Source: Io17-Chloro-G2 sp034428715 (lineage in GTDB: Bacteria > Chloroflexota > Dehalococcoidia > Lucifugimonadales > UBA3495). From it: a stretch of DNA of 18,157 nt. The first letter of the stretch is position 1. Every line of letters begins with the position of its first letter. Below the pieces are notes generated by a model, which saw nothing but the letters and a program-made list of their open reading frames with translations, searched no databases and was not told where the DNA came from. The translations under genes and the position numbers were made by a program. The stretch covers positions 1 through 18,157 of the forward strand of contig DAOUHE010000061.1 of assembly GCA_034428715.1 (NCBI GenBank), in the 5' to 3' direction. Positions 1 to 6,672 of this stretch are shown here, one piece after another.

Positions 1-633
1 GTAGAGGACGATGATCTTCTTCGGGATTTGCTGAAGATATCCCTGGATTCCCGGATGGACCTGGGCCTGGTGGGCGCAGTGTCCGATGGCGAAACCGCGA
101 TAGAGTATGCAGACCGGTTCAATCCCGACGTGGTACTGATGGACATCGAGCTGGGCAGCGAGCCCAACGGGATCGCTGCGGGCAAAGCGATCAAGGAAGC
201 CCACGAGGAAACGGGCATGATAATCTTTTCTGCCCACAACCGGCTCGAGTATGTCAACCTGATTACAACCGAAGGATTTGCCGGTTGGTCTTATATATTG
301 AAGCAATCGGTGAGCGACATAGGCATCTTGGTGAGGGCCATCGAAGGGGCGGCATCAGGATTCGTGGCCGTGGACCCGACGGTGGTCAACGACCTGGAAC
401 CGCGAAAAGGGTCCCTAACCGCGGGCCTGACGCCCCAGCTACAAGAAATCCTAATGATGATGGCCCAAGGGTATAAAAATGAGGCCATCGGAGAAAAGCT
501 TGGGCTGGACACTAGGACAGTTGATAAACACATCAACGCAATCATTCGAGGGCTCACTCTCGGCCACAGCGGACCACTCCAACCCCGGGTACGAGCCGTT
601 CTAAGCTATATCAACGATAGCACGTGGCTCTGA
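1..633 (+). CDS. NarL/FixJ-type response regulator (REC + LuxR HTH), 5' end outside window
   Basis: Two-component response regulator: a receiver domain phosphorylated by a sensor kinase controls a DNA-binding output domain. The frame is open from base 1 and reads VEDDDLLRDLL, the usual first strand of a receiver with its acidic cluster, so only a few N-terminal residues are missing. An internal TTG at 28 is unlikely to be the start because it would remove the acidic residues. Counting codons from base 1, the phospho-acceptor is Asp48 in VVLMDIEL, the switch Ser is Ser77 (IIFSAH) and the conserved Lys is Lys101 (YILKQS). A LuxR-type helix-turn-helix follows from about codon 143 (LTPQLQEIL...EAIGEKLGLDTRTVDKHI). 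The domain order and key residues are intact, so it should be functional. Its partner kinase is not in the window. Confidence 0.9.
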   Translation, partial: VEDDDLLRDLLKISLDSRMDLGLVGAVSDGETAIEYADRFNPDVVLMDIELGSEPNGIAAGKAIKEAHEETGMIIFSAHNRLEYVNLITTEGFAGWSYILKQSVSDIGILVRAIEGAASGFVAVDPTVVNDLEPRKGSLTAGLTPQLQEILMMMAQGYKNEAIGEKLGLDTRTVDKHINAIIRGLTLGHSGPLQPRVRAVLSYINDSTWL

Positions 634-992
634 CCATAGCCGTGGCTGCGCAACCGGAACGGGCTTGAATCACCGCCGGAGCGTCAACCCGAGGAGCCAG
701 GCTGGTGATGTGGCGTCACTCGACTTCAACCAGTGTGTTGAGCGTTCGTACTCGCTAACCCCACCGTGCCCCTCCAGCACCAGACGGGCACAGGAATAAC
801 TTAGATCATAGACTTAACCGGCCCTTGACGATCCTCAAACCAGTTTCAAACCTGCTGTCCACGCCTTTCCTGTAGCGTGGTTGACGAGGTCGAAGCGACG
901 CAAATTAATTTACGCATTGATAGACGTGAATGCGGAACCGATTTCCCTGATGGGCAGGACACCTAGTGGATATTACCAGGGGTTGAAGAATC
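634..992. other. Intergenic region with weak hairpin and candidate promoter
   Basis: No convincing coding frame was found here on either strand. A 6-bp inverted repeat, GTGCCC (766-771) with GGGCAC (786-791), could form a hairpin downstream of the response regulator. It has no T-tract and is not a clear terminator. The only promoter-like element is described separately at 881-909. Confidence 0.4.
881..909 (+). promoter_or_regulatory. Candidate sigma-70-type promoter for the cyclic-nucleotide-binding gene
   Basis: TTGACG (881-886) matches five of six -35 positions. It is followed by a 17-bp spacer and ATTAAT (904-909), which matches four of six -10 positions, about 80 bases before the GTG start at 993. 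This is a consensus match only, with no supporting operator seen. Confidence 0.3.
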
Positions 993-1457
993 GTGAACAT
1001 ACTCAGTTTTGATACCAAGGACAGCCAATTCCTTCCGAACCAGGAGCCCGTATTCAGTGAATGCCTTCGCCGGCCTTGGATTTTACAAATATTGACCGCA
1101 GGTGAGGTACGGCAGTTAAGCGCTGGGACTACGGTTGTGGCCGAAGGTCAGCAAGATACGGAAATGTTTATCCTTTTGGAAGGACAGGCGGAGGTTATGG
1201 CTCCGCTTCATCAAGACTGGGTTTCGGTAGCCCTGCTGGGACCAGGAAACTTCATCGGAGAGATGGCATTCCTAGATGATCTTCCTCGTAGCGCCAGGGT
1301 CATAGCCACCACTCCTCTATCCGTGCTGGTGATCACCCGAGAGCGTTTCCTCGATTTCGCTGAGCAGAGGCCAATGCTAGCGTTGAACTTCATGATGGAG
1401 CTAAGCAGAACATTAGCGCACCGTCTGCGCCGCTTGGAACGGGTTGACGCCAAATAG
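993..1457 (+). CDS. Stand-alone cyclic nucleotide-binding domain protein
   Basis: A 154-residue protein that is almost entirely one cNMP-binding (CAP_ED/CRP-like) beta-barrel and lacks the C-terminal DNA-binding helix-turn-helix of CRP/FNR regulators. The phosphate-binding cassette reads GPGNFIGEMAFLDDLPRSA, with Glu90 (GEMA) and Arg99 (RSA), the two residues that hold the ribose and cyclic phosphate in cAMP/cGMP-binding members. Ligand binding is therefore plausible. It is followed by the usual C-terminal helix (FLDFAEQRPMLALNFMMELS). The start is GTG at 993, preceded by an AGGGG-like ribosome site near 977-981; no better in-frame start is obvious. Without an output domain it may act through protein partners. 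A decayed cNMP-binding gene and a cyclic-phosphodiesterase-like gene lie just downstream, suggesting a shared cyclic-nucleotide theme. Confidence 0.88.
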   Translation: MNILSFDTKDSQFLPNQEPVFSECLRRPWILQILTAGEVRQLSAGTTVVAEGQQDTEMFILLEGQAEVMAPLHQDWVSVALLGPGNFIGEMAFLDDLPRSARVIATTPLSVLVITRERFLDFAEQRPMLALNFMMELSRTLAHRLRRLERVDAK

Positions 1458-2127
1458 GTAACTATAAAAGTAGGAAGTAGGCCGCTGCTTGCGGAACTTC
1501 ACGATCAACATCTAGCCGGCGGAATCTGTCGAGGATACTCACGATCTGCTCAACGAGCGCCAATTCAGCCGTTAGATCTCGCATTATGGCCACGTTCCAG
1601 TTCGATCGTGATGAGAAGTCCGAATCCTATGAGGTGGTGTGGAGAGGTGTCCATCAGGGCGCGGTCAACGATAACGACGAGGTTTCCCCATAAATTTCTG
1701 ATTACTGTAATACAACACCGCTCGCACTAGCTGCGAGACTTCGCCGCGTTCCAGGAGGGCGAAGTAGCTGCATGAGTGGTCTTGGATTTCGCTGCCGAGT
1801 CATAACCTCAGGGATGCTAAGTTTAGCGAATGCCAGAGATGGGACCTAGTTTGAGGGCAAATTTAGCCAGTTGCCTGCCAGGTCCACCCGACAGGGGCCA
1901 ACCGGCAATAGGTACTGACCACCTTCCATCGCCACACCGGCCGCGTCGATCACACGAGGGTGTGCTGGAGGAGTGATGGATCGAGCAGGCCGTCAACCAA
2001 AACAGTCAGGTGCTCGGTCGAACTACCGGTAGGGCAGTAAATACCTCCAATCCACCGGGTTAACCCGAACCCCCAGCTGCGGCCGGCCCGCGACGCCGCG
2101 GAAATCGGTGGCATTTGTGATTATCAC
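1458..2127. other. About 670 bp without an intact gene; possible minus-strand coding remnants
   Basis: No intact gene was found. Several minus-strand stretches read like eroded protein. At 1462-1584 a 40-codon frame begins MRDLTAELALVEQIVSILDR and ends at TAG. Near 1850-1960 there is VIDAAGVAMEGGQYLLPVG, and near 1960-2045 TEHLTVLVDGLLDPSLLQH; these lie in different frames separated by stops. I do not recognise the family. Two small hairpins are visible: CTCGCA/TGCGAG (1721-1726 with 1732-1737) and CTTCGCC/GGCGAAG (1739-1745 with 1758-1764). Their role is unknown. Confidence 0.3.
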
Positions 2128-2480
2128 CGGCCTGGCGTACTTGCCCAGGTGGACCTTTTTAGCAACCTGCACGGACGAGACGTCCAGCGGTTGGCTGCCA
2201 ATATACCCGAGGTCTCTTTTCCAAAGGGCGACATCATTCAAGACCACGAATCCAACGACGGTCTACACTTCATCAAGAACGGGAAGGCCATGGTATCCAA
2301 TTAGCCTTCGGGGGCTGTGGGGGTGGAGACGATATAGGTGAATTTATGCTGATCGGCGGCCTGCTCCGGGCCGCGTTCCTGTTAGCCCTGCGAGAAAATC
2401 CGGAAATCTCTCAGAACATGCTACGTACGGTGGCCGGAATGGTACGCACCACCGGTCTATGTGTGGACCGAATCATCTAG
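2128..2480 (+). pseudogene. Decayed second cyclic nucleotide-binding domain gene
   Basis: No intact reading frame, but two blocks match the two ends of a CRP-like cNMP-binding domain. The frame through 2149-2301 reads VDLFSNLHGRDVQRLAANIP, then FPKGDIIQDHESNDGLHFIK and NGKAMVSN, the typical first strands (LFxxLxxxDxxxLAxxxxxxxFxxGxxI...GxxxxFIxxGxxxV). It stops at TAG 2302-2304. A second frame ending at TAG 2478-2480 contains FLLALRENPEISQNMLRTVA, the C-terminal helix of the same domain. The middle, where the phosphate-binding GE...RSA cassette belongs, is missing or scrambled apart from a possible GEF, so an internal deletion plus frameshift is likely. It lies about 670 bp after the intact cNMP-binding gene and differs in sequence from it, so it is not a recent copy. 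Confidence 0.65.
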
Positions 2481-2499
2481 ACCAGGTGAATTTGACAGC

Positions 2500-3276
2500 T
2501 TAGACCTCCAACTCCATGTCTTCATAGCCGGGAATCAGGTCTATGCTCAGCTCTTCCGCCACCGACGCGATCTGTTCCATGATCTCGTCTTGATATTCCA
2601 AACTGATGTGGACCGCCACCATCTTCGGTACTTGAAGGCCAGCCTTTAATGCCCCGGCCAGGTGAGACCTCAATCCCGCCGGCGTCATGTGCTTGGTGAT
2701 TCGAGCCTGTTCCTCCAACCGGTTGGGAAAGGTAACCTCTACAAACACGACATCGGCGGCCAGGTCATCCTTGAAAAAATCCGAAATATCGCCGTCGGTG
2801 TCTCCAGTGTAGGCCACGGCCCCTCCTGAGTTCGCCCGTACCACGTAGCCCACGTTGGGAACGGCATGGGGGACCGCGATTGGGCTTACGCTGTAATCTA
2901 TGGCTGTGAACCCTTTCTTGGGCTCCACGGATCTAAGTTTGAATTTGGGCGGTTCCGGCCCCAAGGGCTCAGTCAGATCGGGATACAGGTCCCTATTCAA
3001 CAAGTGTCCATGCAGTGCTTGGTGGGTTTCGGGCAGGCCGTAGAGGTCGATGGTTCTGCCATCGCCCATGGTGGACAGTCCCAACGTGGGCAGGTCCCGG
3101 ATGTGGTCGAAATGTTGATGGGTTAAGAGGACCACTTGGACCCTGCCTTGTTCAGCAGCGTCAAGGGAACTGGCGAGGCTTCCGGCGTCCAATCCAAGCA
3201 CTCCGTCGATGAGAAAGCATGTGTGCCTGGCGTGGCGGCTCTCCAATTTGTGGGCGCCAAGAACACGGACCTTCAA
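2500..3276 (-). CDS. MBL-fold hydrolase resembling class II 3',5'-cyclic-nucleotide phosphodiesterase
   Basis: A 258-residue metallo-beta-lactamase-fold hydrolase. The metal-binding motif THQHFDH gives H53xHxDH58. His137 (VPHAVP) and Asp159 (YTGDTDGD) fit the next metal ligands, and His222-region residues (VAVHISLEY) the last. The stretch after the motif, LYGLPETHQALHGHLLNRD then LYPDL, resembles class II cAMP phosphodiesterases (PDE1-like), which cleave cyclic nucleotides to 5'-NMP; substrate specificity is inferred. The start is TTG at 3276: an in-frame stop lies only five codons upstream and no ATG occurs before the first metal motif, so a TTG start is effectively forced, and the product then opens directly with the first beta strand (KVRVLGAHKLES). 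It lies downstream of two broken receiver-domain genes on the same strand and close to cNMP-binding genes. Complete and apparently functional. Confidence 0.85.
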   Translation of the reverse strand: MKVRVLGAHKLESRHARHTCFLIDGVLGLDAGSLASSLDAAEQGRVQVVLLTHQHFDHIRDLPTLGLSTMGDGRTIDLYGLPETHQALHGHLLNRDLYPDLTEPLGPEPPKFKLRSVEPKKGFTAIDYSVSPIAVPHAVPNVGYVVRANSGGAVAYTGDTDGDISDFFKDDLAADVVFVEVTFPNRLEEQARITKHMTPAGLRSHLAGALKAGLQVPKMVAVHISLEYQDEIMEQIASVAEELSIDLIPGYEDMELEV

Positions 3277-3368
3277 GAGTACAGCTCATTGGCCGCCACG
3301 GGGAAAAGCATTGTAATGCCAGTTTTAACGTCCACGGTATTAGAAAAGCGTATCACAAGGACCATCAT
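3273..3368 (-). CDS. Possible 31-residue ORF overlapping the MBL gene start
   Basis: A short frame beginning MMVLVIRFSNTVDVKTG and ending in TGA, which overlaps the TTG start of the MBL-fold gene (TTGA). The overlap would allow translational coupling and help a TTG start to be used. The peptide matches nothing I recognise, has no clear ribosome site and may be a chance frame in decayed sequence. Confidence 0.2.
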   Translation of the reverse strand: MMVLVIRFSNTVDVKTGITMLFPVAANELYS

Positions 3369-3371
3369 AGT

Positions 3372-3727
3372 TCACGTCCGGGGCTTCCGCTCTATTTGTG
3401 GGACCTTTCCTGCCAATCCCGGATTGGGAACTTTACACGTTCCCGAATGAATAGTAACGAAATGATTGTTTTGCGTCCGCGGGCTCACGGCAATCTCATT
3501 AGCTAGTTCTGTATGCACCACAACCCGCAGTGCTTCAGGCTTGAATTCCGTGAGGGTTCCCAGAAGCTGAAGGCCGTTGAATCCGGCAGCTTCAAGTCCA
3601 CTTCGGATGGACATGCGTGATGATTTCAGCGCCTTCTTTGCCGCTCTAGAAAGCAGTTACGATGTTCCTGGACCTCCAGGATGCCGGCCAAGGTAACCCC
3701 AATCACGGTATCGTCTCCCACCACCAT
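3372..3727 (-). pseudogene. Decayed receiver-domain gene (REC2), multiple frameshifts
   Basis: Translating the minus strand across three frames recovers the order of a response-regulator receiver domain. It starts ATG at 3727 with MVVGDDTVIGVTLAGILEVQ, matching the usual VVDDDxxIxxTLAxILExxG with its acidic pair. It then shifts frame near 3660 to VTAF, a TAG, and SGKEGAEIITHVHPK. It returns to the first frame for DLKLPDST, where the Asp coded at 3596-3598 is the expected phospho-acceptor. It shifts again at about 3575 for GLQLLGTLTEFKPEALRVVV, the next helix and strand. The Lys-containing end is not recognisable. At least three shifts and one nonsense codon mean it cannot be a simple sequencing slip. 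The ATG overlaps the stop of the upstream receiver remnant (TAATG), so the two were once a coupled operon leading into the MBL-fold gene. Confidence 0.62.
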
Positions 3728-3999
3728 TATGTTTGCTGACTGAGAAGTGATTTAGCGTTCTCCGCAGTGATTCGCTTCACTAGTTCCACCGGGATTTTAA
3801 CGTCCAGAGGCTTGAACAATAGGGGATAGGCTCCGTCCTGCAGTGCTTCTTTCAAGGAATTGTCCGCCGCGAACCCCGTCATCATCGCCGACATGGATTG
3901 GCACTCAACCGTCGGGGCACGGAGTGCAATCGCATCCCGTGCCCCATTTGTTGCCAATAGGCGGGCGCCGCCCGAACCGCCTGTCCCGGGGGTCTTTCC
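3727..3999 (-). pseudogene. Decayed receiver-domain gene (REC1), C-terminal half
   Basis: The minus-strand frame ending at TAA 3729-3727 contains the second half of a receiver domain. It reads KTPGTGGSGGARLLAT (the loop and helix after the phospho-acceptor), then APTVECQSMSAMMTGFA (strand 4, where MMTG holds the switch Thr), then SLKEALQDGAYPLLFKPLD (the conserved helix plus the Lys-Pro pair) and a final helix. The position four residues before the PGTGG Pro, normally Asp, reads Gln, and no N-terminal acidic strand is found upstream, so the gene is truncated or eroded at its 5' end. A possible in-frame TTG at 3957 would give a 76-residue product with no phosphorylation site. Its stop overlaps the next gene's start by one base. 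Confidence 0.58.
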
Positions 4000-4039
4000 T
4001 TGGGAACCAGAGACGTTCTGGCGGCGAACACTCCCATTG

Positions 4040-4340
4040 TTATTTGTCCTTGACCTTGTCCTTGTCAGTGCAGCTGCTGGAGCCCGAACTGCCGCCGCTG
4101 CTGGAGCCCGAGCTGCCGCCGCTGCTGGAGTCCGAACTGCCGCCGCTGTTGGATTCCGCGCTGCTGGTACGCTATGGGATATTCCTCGTCATCTCCTTAG
4201 TCATCCGCCTCGCTGGCCTCCTCCTGGGAGTCAACCGCGTCGCCGCTGGCCTCCTCCACCGGATTCCTCAGTCGAATGCTGCCCCCGTATCGACGGGCGA
4301 GGCGCAAATGGGTTTCTATTGCAAGAGGTGACCACAAAGA
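4040..4340 (-). pseudogene. Broken Ser/Gly-rich and acidic coding tail, parent gene unknown
   Basis: The minus-strand frame 4171-4040 reads as a low-complexity Ser/Gly tail (SNSGGSSDSSSGGSS repeated) ending SCTDKDKVKDK and TAA, a charged end that looks like a genuine C-terminus. Upstream, in another frame ending at TAA 4199-4197, is LAIETHLRLARRYGGSIRL followed by an acidic run (VEEASGDAVDSQEEASEADD). These look like pieces of one gene separated by a stop and a frameshift. The GGSIRL segment is faintly like the end of a histidine-kinase ATPase domain, which would suit the receiver genes downstream, but that is a weak guess. The plus-strand Ala-rich reading of the same bases is a mirror artefact of the repeat. 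Confidence 0.35.
4074..4163. repeat. 24-bp tandem repeat, about 3.75 copies
   Basis: Three near-identical 24-bp units begin CTGCTGGAGCCCGAACTGCC at 4074, 4098 and 4122, followed by a diverged partial unit from 4146 to 4163. The units differ at only one to two positions. On the minus strand each unit encodes eight residues of a Ser/Gly repeat, so the repeat probably arose inside the coding tail described above. A looser 14-bp direct repeat (CGCTGGCCTCCTCC at 4211 and 4244) lies beside it. Confidence 0.8.
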
Positions 4341-4371
4341 ATATCGGTCTCGCTCTAAGAATCCGCTAGGC

Positions 4372-4818
4372 ATGGCCCGAGACCTTGAGGAATTAGCCTT
4401 ATATGTGGTTCAAGAACAAAACTTCGTCACCGATGAACGATTGCGCGAGCTTGTGACTCTCGATTTTAGAGGATTGGATACGGATTTCGAGCCCTGGGTT
4501 GAAGCGGCATCCTATATGAACACCTCGAGAGACTTAACCCAAGCTTGCGAGGAGTTGGGCCTTCAGATCCGACCTCTGCTTCAAAAAGGTTCGGATGCTG
4601 ATCTGTCTAGGATACAACGCATGGTTTCTTCAGGTGCTACGACGCGGTTAAAGGAAGGGCTGAGCAATATTGGTCTTGGGCCGTTAGAAACTCTCGGTAA
4701 AAAACATGCTGATCTAGAATCACAACGTAGTTGGTGGGTCGACTTCGAGGAAATTGGATCTTCGATGGGTCTAGTCGGGGAGACGAAGCTGAAGGACATC
4801 GAAGGAATTTTGACCTAG
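4372..4818 (+). pseudogene. DUF4011-type helicase-nuclease, fragment 1 (internal helical region, ends at amber)
   Basis: First recognisable piece of a large broken SF1 helicase-nuclease gene. It encodes about 148 residues of charged, helical sequence (from MARDLEELALYVVQEQNF to KLKDIEGILT) and ends at TAG 4816-4818. The next codon continues the same frame into VRAYHELCGRIN, so the TAG interrupts one protein in frame; a CAG (Gln) to TAG change would explain it. Full-length relatives have several hundred residues before this point, including DUF4011 and the Walker A nucleotide-binding loop; neither is present here. The upstream sequence is instead decayed minus-strand material. The gene therefore appears 5'-truncated at a junction near 4330-4370. 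The ATG at 4372 is only the first Met past the junction, not the original start. Confidence 0.6.
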
Positions 4819-6672
4819 GTGCGTGCGTATCACGAGTTGTGCGGCCGGATTAACGAATCAAGTGATGCTTTCAGAGTCCTGGAAGCCAGCGCTATCGACC
4901 CTGACCATGCTACCAGGGGTATCCAAGCCACACTCGACTTCTCCGATCAGTTGCGCTCAGTTTTCCCAGAAGACACTCCTTGGTCGTCGGAATTTCTGTT
5001 CTCCGAAAACGTTAAAGAGATTACCACGGGCCTTGCGAATATCCGTTCTCAAATAACCGATTGGTTGGCTCAAGAAAAAGCCCTACTCGACTCGATCGGC
5101 GAGGTTTCCTCAATTGAATTCACCGAAGGTCAAATTCGGACCGACAAGCGCTCCTTGGTCTATTTGCGCGAACGATTTGCAAGGTGTACATCGGACCCGG
5201 CCTCCCTGGGATCGTGGGGCCGTTTGCTTGAGGCTGCCGCTGTTTGCTCGGAGCTTCAACTCGATGATTTTATTGGACGATATGAAAGCACCTGCGAATT
5301 CAAGCTTTCTGATGCCTATCAAGCAGTCTACTGGCATTCCTTGGCCGGGCGTGCTCTCCAGCGGTATCCTGTGTTGAGACGCTTTTCCGGGGAGACCCAA
5401 GCCAGAGCTCGGGCGAGATTCAAGGAATTAGATCAGGAGATCCTATATCTTAACCGAGAGCAAATCGCCTCCCGATTGCATAGACAGGTACCGCCGCCAG
5501 GCGCCCGCCAAGGCTTAAGAAGCACCTGGACTGAAATGTCGTTGATTAATGTTTTGCTCCCACAGCAACGTCCCCGTGTGAAAATCCGGGATCTAGTCAG
5601 GCGCGCTGGACAATCCCTGCAGGCCCTTCAGCCTTGTTTCATGATGTCACCGAGCTCCGTTGCACAATTTCTCGAACCCGGCTCTGTTGAATTCGACCTA
5701 GTGATTATCGACGAAGCCAGTCAGATGAGACCGGAGGAAGCGATTGGTTCCATCGCGAGGTCCGGACAATCGGTGATCGTTGGAGATCCGATGCAACTAC
5801 CACCGACGCCATTCTTCAATCGAGTAGATACACTAGACGAAGATCTCGAAGAGGATATCGAAGACGAGTCGATCCTAGACCGGGCGTTAACATCCTTTTC
5901 CCCGTATCGGGAATTGCGATGGCACTACCGCAGCCGCCATCACGACCTGATTAGGTTCTCCAATAAGCATTTTTATGAAGACAGATTGATCGTATTTCCT
6001 TCTCCCGAAGAGACCAATAACACTGACCTGGGGGTGCGATATCATAAGGTCGACGCAACATATATGGGGCGCGGCGCAAATCCTGAAGAAGCCCGATACG
6101 TCGCCGCTGCTGCTATCCGGGCTCTAAAGGAGCGACCGGACTGGTCCCTTGGTGTCGCTGCGGTGAATAAGGAACAAACAGACCTAATTCGGGCCGAATT
6201 TGATCAGATGTTGCTGCGAGATAGAACCGCGAGAATGATATGGGACCGATGGGATGAAACCCTCTATCCTGGGTTTATAAAGAACCTTGAAAACGTCCAA
6301 GGTGATGAGAGAGACAGGATCATTATCTCGACGGTATACGGCCCAAACACCAACGGACGGATTCTGCAGCAATTCGGGCCAATTGTCAATCAAAACGGAC
6401 ACCGAAGGCTAAACGTTCTGTTCACCAGGGCGAAACAACGTGTCGACTTGTATTCATCCATGTCTGCGAGTGATATTCGTACTGACGAGCGATCATCGCT
6501 GGGACTCCAAGCCTTTCACGGCTATCTGGATTATGCTGCCACGCTCCGGTTAGATTCGGGCAGTCCAACTAAGGTGGACCCGATTCCGAATTCGAGGTAT
6601 ACGTTGCTGACGCTCTTCGCTCTGCCGGTTACGAAGCGGTGCCCCAGGTCGGAGCGGGAGGCTATTTCATAG
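4819..6672 (+). pseudogene. DUF4011-type helicase-nuclease, fragment 2 (SF1 helicase C-terminal motor)
   Basis: This piece carries the second half of a superfamily 1 (Upf1/Dna2-like) helicase motor. Numbering from 4819: Walker B VIIDEASQM (Asp298-Glu299); motif III GDPMQLPPT (322-330); motif IV region WHYRSRHH (368-375); motif V VQGDERD (493-499); motif VI NVLFTRAK (532-539). About 290 residues of helical insert precede Walker B, as in this family. No Walker A is present, so ATP hydrolysis by this fragment alone is not expected. It begins directly after an in-frame TAG, with GTG as first codon. At the 3' end the family sequence leaves this frame near 6572 and continues in the next; the last ~30 residues before TAG 6670-6672 are out-of-frame. 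By eye the region is more A/T-rich than tex, hinting at horizontal origin. Confidence 0.8.

Noticed and set aside
2023..2247. 74-codon minus-strand open frame
   Set aside because: Overlaps the plus-strand cNMP-binding remnant, has no recognisable family and no start signal.
4074..4163. Repeat array considered as CRISPR or iteron cluster
   Set aside because: Units are contiguous 24-bp copies with no spacers and encode a Ser/Gly repeat, so they are a coding tandem repeat.
3860..4369. Plus-strand Ala-rich frame with AAAGARTAAAA repeats
   Set aside because: It is the opposite-strand reading of the 24-bp repeat; the minus strand gives a more protein-like Ser/Gly tail with a charged end and receiver-domain remnants downstream.
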